A stretch of 64,000 nt of DNA from Nitrosarchaeum sp. (lineage in GTDB: Archaea > Thermoproteota > Nitrososphaeria > Nitrososphaerales > Nitrosopumilaceae), in assembly GCA_021414365.1 (NCBI GenBank), contig JAIOOR010000013.1:124001-188000 (forward strand), written 5' to 3'. The translations under genes and the position numbers were made by a program. Under the pieces are notes generated by a model. It did no database searches, was not told where the DNA came from, and was given only the letters and a program-made list of their open reading frames with translations. This document shows, in pieces, positions 51,494 through 61,434 of this stretch (positions are counted from its first letter, which is position 1; every line of letters starts with the position of its first letter).

Positions 51494-53652
51494 CCCTCAC
51501 CATATGATAAATGTTGATTGTTTATGCTAGATTCAATTGGGATATTTACTTTGATATTTTGCAGTATTACTTTTTTCTCTAGTTCGACTGCTGTCATTTT
51601 CTTTTCTAGCTCTTCCATTACTTTCTTTTTCTCTTCTTTGACCATGTCTAGTCTTTCTTTTAGCTCCATATCTTTCTGAGATAGATTCTCTCGTTCAAGC
51701 TCAATCATTGCCTCTTTTCTTTCAAGTTCTGCCGCGATAGTTTTTTTGGCTAGTTTAATTTCTATGAGACTGTCTTTGAGTTCTTCATCTTTCTGAGACG
51801 TGTAATTTTTATCAATATCTGATGCCATTAGGTCTTTTTCAAGCTCAACTGCTGCGATACTGTTTTTGAGCTCTTCTGTTTTCTGAGATATGTTCTTTCT
51901 TTCTAATTCAATCAGTGATTCTTTTCTTTCAATCTCAATTCCAGCAATTCTTCTCTCAAATTCTACTAGTGCAATTCTTCTTTCAAGCTCAACTGCTGAT
52001 ATATTGTTTTCAAGCTCTTCTGCCTTTTGTGCTGTCTTCTTTTTCTCAATCTCTAATTCTAATAATTTGTTTTCTAACTCTTTTTCTTTTTTGATAATGT
52101 TTGCCTTTTCAAGATACAGTAAATCATCTGTCTTTTCTATCTCTATTTGAACATGTTTTCTCTCTAATTCTACTGCAGCTAAATTCTTTTCTAATTCTTC
52201 TGTTTTCTGAGATATGTTCTTTCTTTCCATCTCTACTTCAGCAATACGGTTTTTGAGTTCTTCTTCTTTCTGGATGATCTTCTTTTTCTCTAGTTCCATC
52301 TGCATCGTACTATTTTCGAGCTCTTTTGCTCTCTGAGATATGTTTTTCTTTATAGTCTCCATTGATTCAATATTTTTCTTGTGTTCTAATACAATTACAT
52401 CCTTTTCCATCTCTACTGCAGCTAAATTCTTTTCTAATTCATCTGTTTTTTCAAATATTCTTCTCTTTTCCATCTCTACTGCAGCTAAATTCTTTTCTAA
52501 TTCATCTGTCTTTTCAAATACCTTCTTTTTCTCTAATTCCACTATCTCTAAATTATTCTCTAACTCTTTTTCTTTTTTATCTATTTTTATTCTTTCAATC
52601 TTTATTGCAGACAAATTATCTTCAAATTCTTTTTCTTTTTCAGCAATTTTTGTTCTCTCGATCTCAAGCAAACTTTGCTTCTTTTCAAATTCAATTAGGA
52701 ATCTTTGTCTTTCAGGCTCAATTATAGCTATTCTACTATCTAATTCATCTGCTTTCTGAGATATGTTCTTTCTTTCAAGCTCTATTGCAGACAAATTATT
52801 CTCTAACTCTCTTTCTTTTTCAGCAATCTTCTTTCTTTCTGCATCTAGTAGATTATTGGTCTTTTCAATCTCTGTCTGAACTTGTTTTCTTTCTAGATTG
52901 ATTGCAAACAAATTCTTTTCTAGTTCTTCTGATTTTTTGATTATCTTCTTTTTCTCTAATTCAACTATCTCTGAATTTTTCACTAATTCTTTTTCCTTAT
53001 CAGCAATGTTTTTTCTTTCAATTTTCATTATAACTAAATTCTTTTCTAATTCATCTGCTTTCTTTGCTGTGATCTTTCTCTCGTTTTCTAGTAAAATCTT
53101 GCTTTGCTCAAGTTCAATTTGTAATTTCTTTGCATCAGGTGCTACTGCAGCAATACTGCTCTCTAACTCTCTTTCTTTTTGAGCCACTTCCATTTTATCA
53201 AATTTTAACATCTCTGAGTTTCTGTCTAACTCTCTTTCTTTTTCAGCAATCTTCTTTTTTTCTAGTTCTACTGCAGCTAAATTCTTTTCTAACTCTTCTG
53301 CTTTTTGAGTCATGTTTTTCCTCTCAAGTGATAGTAGATTATTGGTCTTTTCAAGCTCTATCTGTACATGTTTTCTCTCTAATTCTACTGCAGCTAAATT
53401 CTTTTCTAACTCTTCTGCTTTTTGAATCATATGCTCTCTTTCAATTTCTAGCAAATTTTTTGTCTTTTCAAGTTCCATCTGAATCTGCTTTCTCTCTAGT
53501 TTTATTGCAGCTAAATTCTTTTCAAGATCACCTGTCATTTCAAACATCTTCCTCTTTTCAAATTCAACTGATTCTGAGTTTCTATCTAACTCTCTTTCTT
53601 TTTCAGCAATCTTCTTTTTTTCTAGTTCTACTGCAGCTAAATTCTTTTCCAA
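51490..53652 (-). CDS. Long coiled-coil protein, distal half of an interrupted gene
   Basis: 720 residues of nearly pure coiled coil made of repeats such as ELEKNLAAVELERKHVQ and KIAEKERELDRNS. There is no separate promoter-like signal, and the frame continues upstream without a break to the TAG at 53679-53677, eight codons before this TTG. Read through that TAG it is the C-terminal half of the protein encoded at 53677-55482. It may be translated only by readthrough or internal start, or not at all. The following protein E gene overlaps its stop. Confidence 0.6.
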   Translation of the reverse strand: MEKNLAAVELEKKKIAEKERELDRNSESVEFEKRKMFEMTGDLEKNLAAIKLERKQIQMELEKTKNLLEIEREHMIQKAEELEKNLAAVELERKHVQIELEKTNNLLSLERKNMTQKAEELEKNLAAVELEKKKIAEKERELDRNSEMLKFDKMEVAQKERELESSIAAVAPDAKKLQIELEQSKILLENERKITAKKADELEKNLVIMKIERKNIADKEKELVKNSEIVELEKKKIIKKSEELEKNLFAINLERKQVQTEIEKTNNLLDAERKKIAEKERELENNLSAIELERKNISQKADELDSRIAIIEPERQRFLIEFEKKQSLLEIERTKIAEKEKEFEDNLSAIKIERIKIDKKEKELENNLEIVELEKKKVFEKTDELEKNLAAVEMEKRRIFEKTDELEKNLAAVEMEKDVIVLEHKKNIESMETIKKNISQRAKELENSTMQMELEKKKIIQKEEELKNRIAEVEMERKNISQKTEELEKNLAAVELERKHVQIEIEKTDDLLYLEKANIIKKEKELENKLLELEIEKKKTAQKAEELENNISAVELERRIALVEFERRIAGIEIERKESLIELERKNISQKTEELKNSIAAVELEKDLMASDIDKNYTSQKDEELKDSLIEIKLAKKTIAAELERKEAMIELERENLSQKDMELKERLDMVKEEKKKVMEELEKKMTAVELEKKVILQNIKVNIPIESSINNQHLSYGEG

Positions 53653-53900
53653 ACTGTCTTCTTTCTGAGTAATGTTCTATCTCTCAATTTCTAGCAATTT
53701 TTTTGTCTTTTCAAGCTCTATCTGTACATGTTTTCTCTCTAGTTCTACTGCAGCTAAATTCTTTTTTAGATCATTTTCTTTTTCAGCAATGTTCTTTCTT
53801 TCAATATCTAAGGAGTTTTTGATATGCTCAATTTCCATCAGTCTTTCTTTTCTTTCAATTTCCATCAATCCTTTTTTTCTCTCCATCTCCACCGTGGCTA
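51550..53900 (-). repeat. Internal tandem-like repeats of the coiled-coil gene
   Basis: Blocks of 30-60 bases encoding EKNLAAVELE(R/K)K recur with few changes, e.g. around 52410, 52480, 53271, 53381, 53630 and 53745. Such repeats allow recombination and length variation. Confidence 0.7.
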
Positions 53901-55482
53901 AATTCCACTCTAACTCTTTTTCAGCTAATTTTTTCCTTCCAATGTCTTGAATATCTAATTCTCCAAAATCATCTGAATATTTTACCTTTGAAGGGTTTTT
54001 AGTTAATCCTAATGCCGTTAGCAATTTCGTTTTAATTGATATTGATTCATTGCTAGTTTTTTCTATGGCTTCTTTCTTTGGTCCTTTCTTTAATTTTTTA
54101 TATATGATCAAACCAGCAATTGCAGTACTGGAGATTATGGCTAAATTCATAAATGTTAAAGAATAATCTATGTTCCATTTTGCATTAATTGTTTTTGGAC
54201 CATTCATCAAAATACTTCCTGTCGTAGACATGGCATCAGAGCTTCCCTCCCACCCTTGAAATGTCCTCTGTTGCCAAAATCCTGCAGGATCACGTGGTGT
54301 GGTTATTCCAAAAGATGCTAGCACTCCTTCGTTGTACCAACTTGTACCTTGAGTTGTACCGTATTCAGAATTTACCACGAGTTGATATTGTTTTTTCCAT
54401 ATCCCTTCTATTGACTTTGGTTTGTCCATGAATACTTTGGTGTTTGATGAATCTGACTTTACATCTCCATCCCACCCATCAAAAATTACTCTAGTGTTTG
54501 CAATTCCTATATCTTGTATTTCAGAATCAACTGATATCTCTGCAAAAGTTCCTTCATCATAAAACCCACTTCCTACAATATCTCCGTACTTGCTATTTAC
54601 ATTCAAGTAGAACTGATTCTTCCAATCTATTGAAACTTTATGAGGACTGTCCATCAAAATATTTGTTGTAGGTGAACTTGAATCAGTAATTGTAGCTGAG
54701 TTTGATCCTACGTTGACCCATTCATTTAATGTACGTTTTATTTCACCTTTTGATTTCTCTTCAAAATTTTTCATCTCCAATGCTGCACTTGATCCCTCGT
54801 TGTGCCAGCTTGTGTTTAGTACCTTCATATCTTGAGATGAATCTAAAATTTCTAATTTGTATTGCTTTGACCAATTTGCAGTAACTGTTTTTGATTCATT
54901 CATTTTAATAGAGTTTGACATTAAATTTGGAGTGTTACCATCACTCCATCCTGTGAATGCGTACCTTACACCATCTTGAAATTTATCATACACATATTGT
55001 TCTGCGACATTAAATTTCACAGTTTCTCCTTCCAAGTAACTTCCACTTCCAACTGTTTCTCCGTATGGAGAAATTATTGTCAGATCATATGCTTTACCAT
55101 CAATTACATCTTGTGTGGTTACAACAGTATTTTGTGATTGTTCTGGATGCAGTGAGTATATTGCAACTACTGTATGCTCTGTGTTCATCCAAACTGTAAT
55201 TGGATTTCCTCCAACCCAATGATCATCTACTTTCCATCCAACAAATTCATATGCTCCCCATTGTTCTTGTGCAGTTTCTGTTTTAACAAAAGAATTTCCT
55301 TCATACATACCTGATCCATCAATTGGCAAACCCGGCGGTGACGATTTGATTTTTAATTCGTAAATATTTGTATGAATTGAATTACTATCAATTCCATTTT
55401 CTCCAAAAACATTGTTAAATGATACAATAAATAACAAACTAACCGTTAAACATAACACTGTATTTTTGACGTCCAATTTCAT
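53677..55482 (-). CDS. Transmembrane protein: extracellular beta repeats plus coiled coil, ended by in-frame TAG
   Basis: 601 residues. Signal peptide 1-28. Five repeats of about 80 residues (near 45, 130, 208, 288, 368) share the pattern Y-x-L-x-(V/I)-x-S-x-x-G, G-S-(G/W)-x-Y-x-E-G, F-x-G-W and a closing x-(V/A)-x-W, like InlB-B/Listeria-type surface repeats. A membrane helix (NLAIISSTAIAGLIIYKKLKK, about 445-465) is followed by lysines, so the C-terminus should be cytoplasmic. From about 515 a coiled coil starts and is cut by TAG after KKLLEIER; the frame then continues NITQKEDSLEKNL. The intact protein would be about 1330 residues. A single A-to-T change (AAG to TAG) explains it. First gene of a unit with secreted proteins E and D. 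Confidence 0.75.
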   Translation of the reverse strand: MKLDVKNTVLCLTVSLLFIVSFNNVFGENGIDSNSIHTNIYELKIKSSPPGLPIDGSGMYEGNSFVKTETAQEQWGAYEFVGWKVDDHWVGGNPITVWMNTEHTVVAIYSLHPEQSQNTVVTTQDVIDGKAYDLTIISPYGETVGSGSYLEGETVKFNVAEQYVYDKFQDGVRYAFTGWSDGNTPNLMSNSIKMNESKTVTANWSKQYKLEILDSSQDMKVLNTSWHNEGSSAALEMKNFEEKSKGEIKRTLNEWVNVGSNSATITDSSSPTTNILMDSPHKVSIDWKNQFYLNVNSKYGDIVGSGFYDEGTFAEISVDSEIQDIGIANTRVIFDGWDGDVKSDSSNTKVFMDKPKSIEGIWKKQYQLVVNSEYGTTQGTSWYNEGVLASFGITTPRDPAGFWQQRTFQGWEGSSDAMSTTGSILMNGPKTINAKWNIDYSLTFMNLAIISSTAIAGLIIYKKLKKGPKKEAIEKTSNESISIKTKLLTALGLTKNPSKVKYSDDFGELDIQDIGRKKLAEKELEWNLATVEMERKKGLMEIERKERLMEIEHIKNSLDIERKNIAEKENDLKKNLAAVELERKHVQIELEKTKKLLEIER

Positions 55483-55812
55483 TTAATTTCAAATATTTTA
55501 GATTATGGCAAGTAATTCATAGTGGTTTGATCAAGATGATCCAACAAGATTTAGCCCATTTTGTTCTGGACAAATATCTGTGTGTCTATTTTAAACAACA
55601 TTTACTGTAAATACCTGAATTTTGTTTCTTTTTACAACGTTTTTTTATTTCAAAACCAATTATTTTTGAAATCTCATTGTATTACAATTAATACTGCTTG
55701 ACGAATTAAGGTGAATATTTTTATTCTCTCCAAAACCTGATGTTGTTTTACAATTAGACTTGTGTCAATTATTGTTTACAGTATTTTGTATTAATCCACA
55801 AACCAATTTTAA
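55483..55812. other. 330-bp intergenic region
   Basis: Divergent space between the coiled-coil membrane gene and the antiporter gene. It must hold both promoters. I see no ORF or RNA gene; an imperfect inverted repeat (ACAATTAGAC and GTCAATTATTGT, about 55752-55777) is the only structure of note. Confidence 0.5.
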
Positions 55813-57213
55813 GTGAAATACATGCAAATTTTTTTATCACTATTCGAAATATTTTTTCTATCATTGCAAAATATCCCAAATGCAGTTGATCTGCCAGGAT
55901 TTTTTTCTGATCTAGGGGATAAGATTGGCTTTAATTCTGGTTTTGACTTTACATCTCTTCAAAATCTAACCAATGTTTTTTCTTCACTGTCATCTGATTC
56001 AATAGTTTCTGCACCAATACTGCTTCTTGCTGCTGGCACTGTTATTTTCTTTGGGGTAATTGGAGAAGCGTTCTTTAAAAAAACAGGTATTCCAGATGTT
56101 GCATTTCTGATGATTTTGGGAATAATTATTGGTCCTGTATTGGGGTTGATTCAACCCGAAGTTGTTCTTCAAGTTGTACCTTACTTTGCAGCTCTCGCAC
56201 TAATTATTATCATGTATGATGGCGGATTAAATTTAGATCTAAAAAGTGTAGCAAGCACTGCTCATTTTGCAATAATTTTATCTGTTGTAGGATTTGCTGT
56301 TTCGGTTGCAATAGTTGCATTAATTGCTCATTATGGTCTTGGATGGGAATGGATAGAAGGTATTTTGCTTGGTAGTATAGTCGGTGGAAGTAGCTCTGCT
56401 ATTGTTTTTGGATTGGTAAGGGATCTTAAAATTTCAGATAGTGCAAAATCATTACTAAGTTTCGAGTCTGCACTTACAGATATTTTGGCTACTGTTATTG
56501 CTTTTGTTTTGTTTGGAGCAGTCCTATCTGGCACTCTAAATGTTGGTTTTATGGGCTCTACTATTGAAAACGCCCTACTTGTAGGATTGATTCTTGGTTT
56601 AGGAGTTGGAATTCCATGGATGTATGTAACCACAAAACTCTCTTCAAGCAAACACAGCTATATGCTTACTTTGGCAATTTTGTTTATTCTTTATTTCTTG
56701 GCAAATTATTTTGGAGAATCTGGAGCACTTACTGCGTTAGTGTTTGGCTTGATGTTGGGAAATAAACGTCGTTTGGCAAAATATCTGAGATTCTCTTTGC
56801 CAAAAATTGAAAATGATGATCCAACTCACAATCAAATCACTTTTCTAGTCAGAACATTTTTCTTTGTATTTGTTGGCTTGCTTGCAAGCTTTGGAAATAT
56901 CGAGTTTATTGTATTTGGTATAGTCATAGCAATTGCAATTTATTTTTCTCGATCAATTCTCACCAAAATGATTTTGACCAAACGATTCTCACACCTAGAC
57001 AAAAAAGTTACCAGTATTATGATACCTAGAGGGTTGGCAGCTGCAGTTCTTGCAACGTTTCCACTAACACTTGGATTGCCTAATGCCTCTGCTTATTCAC
57101 AAATTGTATTTTCTATAATTATGGCATCCGTAATTATAACGACATTGGGATTGGGAAGTGCAAAAAAAATTCCTCCACCAGATCCTACTAGCGGTGGTTA
57201 TATTGTTCCATAG
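55813..57213 (+). CDS. Cation/proton antiporter (CPA family)
   Basis: 466 residues with about 12-13 membrane helices, beginning after an unusual N-terminal extension of about 75 residues. KTGIPDVAFLMILGIIIGPVLG is the typical helix 2, and FESALTDILATVIAFVLFG carries the ion-site Asp of CPA antiporters; IMYDGGLNLDL is the NhaP-type motif. It probably exchanges Na+ or K+ for H+. No fused TrkA-N domain. GTG 55813 or ATG 55822 start. Confidence 0.85.
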   Translation: MKYMQIFLSLFEIFFLSLQNIPNAVDLPGFFSDLGDKIGFNSGFDFTSLQNLTNVFSSLSSDSIVSAPILLLAAGTVIFFGVIGEAFFKKTGIPDVAFLMILGIIIGPVLGLIQPEVVLQVVPYFAALALIIIMYDGGLNLDLKSVASTAHFAIILSVVGFAVSVAIVALIAHYGLGWEWIEGILLGSIVGGSSSAIVFGLVRDLKISDSAKSLLSFESALTDILATVIAFVLFGAVLSGTLNVGFMGSTIENALLVGLILGLGVGIPWMYVTTKLSSSKHSYMLTLAILFILYFLANYFGESGALTALVFGLMLGNKRRLAKYLRFSLPKIENDDPTHNQITFLVRTFFFVFVGLLASFGNIEFIVFGIVIAIAIYFSRSILTKMILTKRFSHLDKKVTSIMIPRGLAAAVLATFPLTLGLPNASAYSQIVFSIIMASVIITTLGLGSAKKIPPPDPTSGGYIVP

Positions 57214-57260
57214 GCCTCAAACCAATAAAACTCTAATAATATGAGAACTTTTGATAACCA

Positions 57261-57623
57261 TTGAATTACGAAAATTTTTGCGCTCAAATCTTAGATACCA
57301 ATCCCAAAATTCGCTTTGCCACTGTTTATGATCAATGGGCTGTTCGTGTAGGGGGTGGCTTGCGTAAAGGCTTGACTAGTTTGCTCTCAGAGCACAAAGA
57401 AAATGAATTGGTAACCCTTGCAATTATTGACTGGCAGGCTCGCAAAGAAATGTCTCAATGGCTTGGTAAAACAAAATACACATTGGCTGAATATGACAAG
57501 GTTAAACGTTTTTCATTTTATTTGGGAGATGATTATTTACTTCTAGTAAGCGCAGAAAAAGACGTCGACACAAATGTCGTAGTTGAAGATGTCATAAGAC
57601 TATATTACAAAAATCAATCCTGA
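57261..57623 (+). CDS. DUF6659-like small protein, copy 1
   Basis: 120 residues with a TTG start. NYENFCAQILDTNPKIRFATVYDQWAVRVGG-type N-terminus, later TKYTLAEYDKVKRFSFYLGDDYLLLVSA. The fold pattern (beta strands, helix, beta hairpin) is like roadblock/longin domains. A paralogue is at 62312. Several copies are usual in thaumarchaeal genomes; function unknown. Confidence 0.65.
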   Translation: MNYENFCAQILDTNPKIRFATVYDQWAVRVGGGLRKGLTSLLSEHKENELVTLAIIDWQARKEMSQWLGKTKYTLAEYDKVKRFSFYLGDDYLLLVSAEKDVDTNVVVEDVIRLYYKNQS

Positions 57624-58109
57624 TCTTTGACTTTGTATGGAAATTAAAATACCATTAAAATTAACAACGCACTTTTTCCTCACAACTATGGATATTTAGT
57701 CAGAATCAAAAATAGATTCAATGTTTCCACTTGCGTTTAAGTAATGCATTACTGTCCCATGGGATAGCTTCGTACATCCAACATATTTCATAATCTCCGG
57801 CAATCAAATGGATAGTTAACAAAATGTTTGTTCAAAATGATCAACATATTCTGTTATGCAATTACTTTAAGATTAGAAATACTGTAAATCTGCTTAAATA
57901 TTCATTAATTACTATGCGGTTTTGTCATCAAGTCAAATTTAGTATAACTTTTGCAAAATTAGAACACTTTGTATTCTCATTTTTATATTATGGGATATAT
58001 TTGACTAATGTCTGGTAAATACAAGAACATGATAACAGAAAATATGTGTTATGAAGTGGATATACAATTAACATTCATTACTAAAATAATACATGTTAAA
58101 AATTAGTAT
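57624..58109. other. 486-bp region without a convincing gene
   Basis: No conserved protein found. A minus-strand frame at 57718-57822 (TTG start, 34 residues, containing EICWMYEAIPWDSNAL) has protein-like composition but no promoter evidence. A plus frame at 57824-58018 reads as random. A TATA-like TAAAATAATAC at 58082-58092 serves the sRNA that follows. Confidence 0.5.
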
Positions 58110-58174
58110 GGGTGCTGATGATGAGCGGAAAAGCCATCTGATGGATGATGAGGATTATGAGTAATGAAGCATCC
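58110..58174 (+). ncRNA. Box C/D guide sRNA, probable guide for Cm34 of a tRNA-Met
   Basis: Order of elements: terminal stem GGGTGCT (58110-58116), box C ATGATGA (58118-58124), guide GCGGAAAAGCCAT, box D' CTGA (58138-58141), box C' ATGATGA (58145-58151), guide GGATTATGAGTA (58152-58163), box D ATGA (58164-58167, C replaced by A), and stem AGCATCC (58168-58174) that pairs with the first. The D guide is complementary to ACTCATAATCC, which is an anticodon arm GGA-CUCAUAA-UCC of a tRNA-Met; the nucleotide opposite the fifth guide base before box D is C34. An archaeal sRNA guiding Cm34 of elongator tRNA-Met is known in Haloferax. A TATA-like box 24-28 bp upstream supports its own promoter. The D' target is not identified. 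Confidence 0.75.
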
Positions 58175-58209
58175 ATACATATTTTCTTTAAAAAATTGTT
58201 TTTACTGAT

Positions 58210-58899
58210 ATGAAATTAGCATCTCTTTTTTCAGGCGGAAAGGACAGTGTATATTCTATTTATTTGGCAAAAAAACAAAATCATGAGATTAAATGTCTCT
58301 TGAGTGTTTTTCCAAAATCTGATGAAAGTCATTTACTACATTATCCTAATCTGTCTTGGACTAATTTGCAATCCCAGGCAATGCAAATACCTCAATTAAT
58401 AATTAAATCTGAATCTGATGAAACTGGTAATGAAATTACTCTGTTGGAAAAAATATTGATTCAATCAATTGACGAGTACGGGGTGGAGGGATTAATACAT
58501 GGGGGTATCCAAAGCCAATTTCAAAAAGAAAAATTTGAAAATTTATGTAATAAATTAAATCTGAAACCAATTACTCCGATATGGAATCGTGAACCTCTCG
58601 AATACATGAATGAGTTAATCTCTGAAAATTTTGTATTTATCATAACTAGTGTCTCATCAGGCGGATTGGATGATTCATGGCTTGGAAAAATAATTACAAA
58701 AAATGATGTTTTCACTCTTTATGATCTCTCTAAAAAATTTGGTTTTAATTTAAATTTTGAAGGTGGTGAAGCCGAAACATTTGTTGTAGACTGTCCTCTT
58801 TTTTCACATGATATTAAAATAATTAAAGGAAAAAAAACTTGGGATGGTTACAGAGGAAGGTTTGAAATAGTAGAAGCGAGGCTAAATTTCAATGCTTGA
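58210..58899 (+). CDS. dph6: Diphthine-ammonia ligase
   Basis: Last step of diphthamide synthesis on aEF2. 229 residues with the PP-loop SGGKDS (9-14), GGIQSQFQKEKFENLC, VSSGGLDDSWLG and GEAETFVVDCPLF, the conserved Dph6 (MJ0570-like) blocks. It overlaps srp54 by eight bases. Confidence 0.9.
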   Translation: MKLASLFSGGKDSVYSIYLAKKQNHEIKCLLSVFPKSDESHLLHYPNLSWTNLQSQAMQIPQLIIKSESDETGNEITLLEKILIQSIDEYGVEGLIHGGIQSQFQKEKFENLCNKLNLKPITPIWNREPLEYMNELISENFVFIITSVSSGGLDDSWLGKIITKNDVFTLYDLSKKFGFNLNFEGGEAETFVVDCPLFSHDIKIIKGKKTWDGYRGRFEIVEARLNFNA

Positions 58900-60217
58900 C
58901 AGTTTAAAGAACAATCTACGTGACGCAATCAAAAAAATTGTAAAATCTTCTGGCATAGATGAGGAGCTAATCAAAGAACTTTCGAAGGATGTTCAAAGAG
59001 CATTATTGCAGTCTGATGTTAATGTAAGATTGGTTCTTGAAATTACGAAGCAATTAGAAGCACGTTCATTAAATGAGACGCCTCCTCCTGGATTATCTAG
59101 AAAAGATCACATTGTGAAAATTCTCTACGATGAACTTGCAAAATTACTTGGTAAAGAAACTGATTTTGATTTCAAACCTGGTAAGCAAAACAAGATTATC
59201 ATGCTTGGAATTCAAGGAAGTGGTAAAACAACTGTAACTGCAAAACTTGCTAAATTTCTAACTAAACAAGGTTATTCAGTTGGAGTAATCGGTGCGGATA
59301 CATACAGACCAGGTGCATTAGTTCAATTACGAACCATGTGTGAAAAATCAAATGTTGAAGTGTACGGTGAACCCAACAACAAAGATTCCCCTGATATAGT
59401 AAAAAACGGTTTAAAATATTATGAAAATTCACCTTTAGATATAATCATAATTGATACTGCTGGAAGACACAAAGAGGAAAAGGATCTTTTATCTGAAATG
59501 AAACAAATTAACAAAGTCTCAGATCCTGATCTTGCAATTCTTGTAATTGACGGAACAATTGGTCAACAATGTTTCAATCAGGCAGAGGCATTTCATAAAA
59601 CCATCCCAGTCGGTGGAATTATTATTACAAAATTAGATAGCTCTGCAAAAGGTGGTGGTGCAATTGCTGCTTCTGCAGCTACTGGTGCTCAAATCATGTA
59701 TGTTGGAACAGGAGAAAGAATTGATGATTTAGAAAAATTCTCTCCTACTAGATTTGTTGGTAGATTGCTTGGAATGGGTGATATTCAAGCAGTATTGGAT
59801 TTGGCAAAAAGATTGGAAAATGAAGGAGATGATGTCAGATTAAAGCGAATTTCCAGTGGAAAAATGAACATGGATGATTTTTTCTATCAATTAGAAGAAG
59901 TGACTAAAGTAGGCTCGCTGAAAGGATTTCTTGATAACATGCCTGGTCTTTCAGGTATGGTAAAAGATGATCAATTAGATCAAATGGAAGGAAGAGTATC
60001 AAAATGGCGATTCATTATTCAAAGTATGACTAAAGCAGAAAAAGCAGATCCTGACATATTGAATTCGCCAAGAATTAAAAGAATTTCACGGGGCTCTGGT
60101 TGGCCAGAACATGAAGTAAAAGAACTGCTCAAGAATTATAAAAATTCAAAAAATATGATGAAGGCATCAAAAGGAAGACAGATGCAAGGCACACTTCGTC
60201 GTATGGGCTTTGGTTAG
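58892..60217 (+). CDS. srp54: Signal recognition particle GTPase SRP54
   Basis: Binds signal peptides and 7S RNA. 441 residues: N domain, G domain with GIQGSGKTT (about 104-112), DTAGRH and [11 protein letters not shown], then the methionine-rich M domain with the RNA-binding block IKRISRGSG. Normal length. Overlaps dph6. Confidence 0.97.
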   Translation: MLDSLKNNLRDAIKKIVKSSGIDEELIKELSKDVQRALLQSDVNVRLVLEITKQLEARSLNETPPPGLSRKDHIVKILYDELAKLLGKETDFDFKPGKQNKIIMLGIQGSGKTTVTAKLAKFLTKQGYSVGVIGADTYRPGALVQLRTMCEKSNVEVYGEPNNKDSPDIVKNGLKYYENSPLDIIIIDTAGRHKEEKDLLSEMKQINKVSDPDLAILVIDGTIGQQCFNQAEAFHKTIPVGGIIITKLDSSAKGGGAIAASAATGAQIMYVGTGERIDDLEKFSPTRFVGRLLGMGDIQAVLDLAKRLENEGDDVRLKRISSGKMNMDDFFYQLEEVTKVGSLKGFLDNMPGLSGMVKDDQLDQMEGRVSKWRFIIQSMTKAEKADPDILNSPRIKRISRGSGWPEHEVKELLKNYKNSKNMMKASKGRQMQGTLRRMGFG

Positions 60218-60249
60218 GATCCCAATCCATTTGTTAATTAGAAAATAAA

Positions 60250-61398
60250 ATGACTATTAAAGAAATTATTCCTACTGCAAATCAAATTCTAAAATCTCAT
60301 TATTTATGTGATAGCTGTTTAGGTAGATTATTTTCTAAACAAATGAATCTCTCTTCAAATAAATTACTCGGAAAAAAATTAAAGATGCATAAAAAACAAT
60401 CATCAAAAAAATGTTTTATCTGTAAAAATCTTTTAGATAATTTAGCACCGTACTTGAAATTAATGTTGGATTATTCTTCTCAATATGATTTTTCATCAAT
60501 AATCGTTGGGGCTTTGATTAAACCGTCGATTATAGATAGAGATGATTACATTAGATCGAAATACAAACTTAAAGGAATTGACAGTGTTAAAACTGACATC
60601 ACCAAAGAACTTGGAAAACAATTCATTAAAAAAACAAAGAAAATAATTGATTTTCTAAATCCTGATCTTACTTTTACAATTAACTTTAAAGATGAATCAT
60701 GTCAATTACGTTCAAAACCTATTTTATTACATGGAAGATATACAAAATCTGAAAGAGGACTTCCTCAAAAACAAAAATCATGTGATAATTGTATAGGCAA
60801 GGGTTGCAGAATTTGTAATTTCCACGGTATATCTGAATATGATAGTGTTGAAGGAAAAATTTCAAAGTTTCTTTTTGATAAATTTGGAGGAACCACTGTA
60901 AAATTTACATGGGTTGGTGGTGAAGATAAGGACAGTCTAGTTTTGGGCTCAGGTCGTCCATTTTTTGTAAAACTCCAAAACCCATTTAAAAGAAATACAC
61001 GCATATCAAAAAAAGTAAATCTTACCTCTATCGTTATTCATAATTTCAAAATAATCTCAGAACCTCCAAAAACCCCTATTCGATTCAATTCTTCAATAGT
61101 ATTAGAAATTTCTACTGAAAATGAAATTTCATCCAATGATATGGAGAAATTAAAGAATATCACAAGTAAGCCCGTGGTAGTTTACGAAAAATCTGGTAAA
61201 CGTTCTGAAAAAACTATATATGATTTAAAATATGCAAAAGCCACAAAAAATCATTTTACTTTATTTCTCAAAGCAGAAGGTGGGTTGCCCGTAAAGCGAT
61301 TTATAGATGGTGACGACGTGAGTCCTGGCATACGCCAAATTATGAACGATAAATGTACTTGTGACTCGTTTGATTTTCTTGAAATTGACTTAAAATGA
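60250..61398 (+). CDS. pus10: tRNA pseudouridine synthase Pus10
   Basis: Makes pseudouridine 54/55 in the T loop of archaeal tRNAs. 382 residues: N-terminal zinc knuckles (CDSCLG, CFIC), THUMP-like region, RYTKSERGLPQ, a further cysteine pair (CDNCIGKGC), and the catalytic Asp in GGEDKDSLVLGSGRPF. It follows srp54 after 32 bases. Confidence 0.92.
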   Translation: MTIKEIIPTANQILKSHYLCDSCLGRLFSKQMNLSSNKLLGKKLKMHKKQSSKKCFICKNLLDNLAPYLKLMLDYSSQYDFSSIIVGALIKPSIIDRDDYIRSKYKLKGIDSVKTDITKELGKQFIKKTKKIIDFLNPDLTFTINFKDESCQLRSKPILLHGRYTKSERGLPQKQKSCDNCIGKGCRICNFHGISEYDSVEGKISKFLFDKFGGTTVKFTWVGGEDKDSLVLGSGRPFFVKLQNPFKRNTRISKKVNLTSIVIHNFKIISEPPKTPIRFNSSIVLEISTENEISSNDMEKLKNITSKPVVVYEKSGKRSEKTIYDLKYAKATKNHFTLFLKAEGGLPVKRFIDGDDVSPGIRQIMNDKCTCDSFDFLEIDLK

Positions 61399-61434
61399 TA
61401 ACAATTAACTAATCCCTAATTTTCTAGATTAATC

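Noticed and set aside
52340..52759. Serine/phenylalanine-rich frames opposite the coiled-coil gene (also 51890, 52898, 53130, 53672)
   Set aside because: They are antisense shadows of the Glu/Lys-rich repeats.
53677..53679. Pyrrolysine at the TAG
   Set aside because: No pyl genes in view and the aligned repeats have an ordinary Lys there.
51550..53900. Insertion sequence or phage tail-fibre gene
   Set aside because: Repeats encode a coiled coil in frame; no transposase, integrase or phage genes are near.
57824..58018. 64-residue plus-strand frame
   Set aside because: Composition looks random, no promoter or homology pattern.
58093..58164. Small ORF MLKISMGADDERKSHLMDDE
   Set aside because: The acidic repeats are the C and C' boxes (GATGATGA) of the C/D sRNA, and the flanks form its terminal stem, so the frame is accidental.
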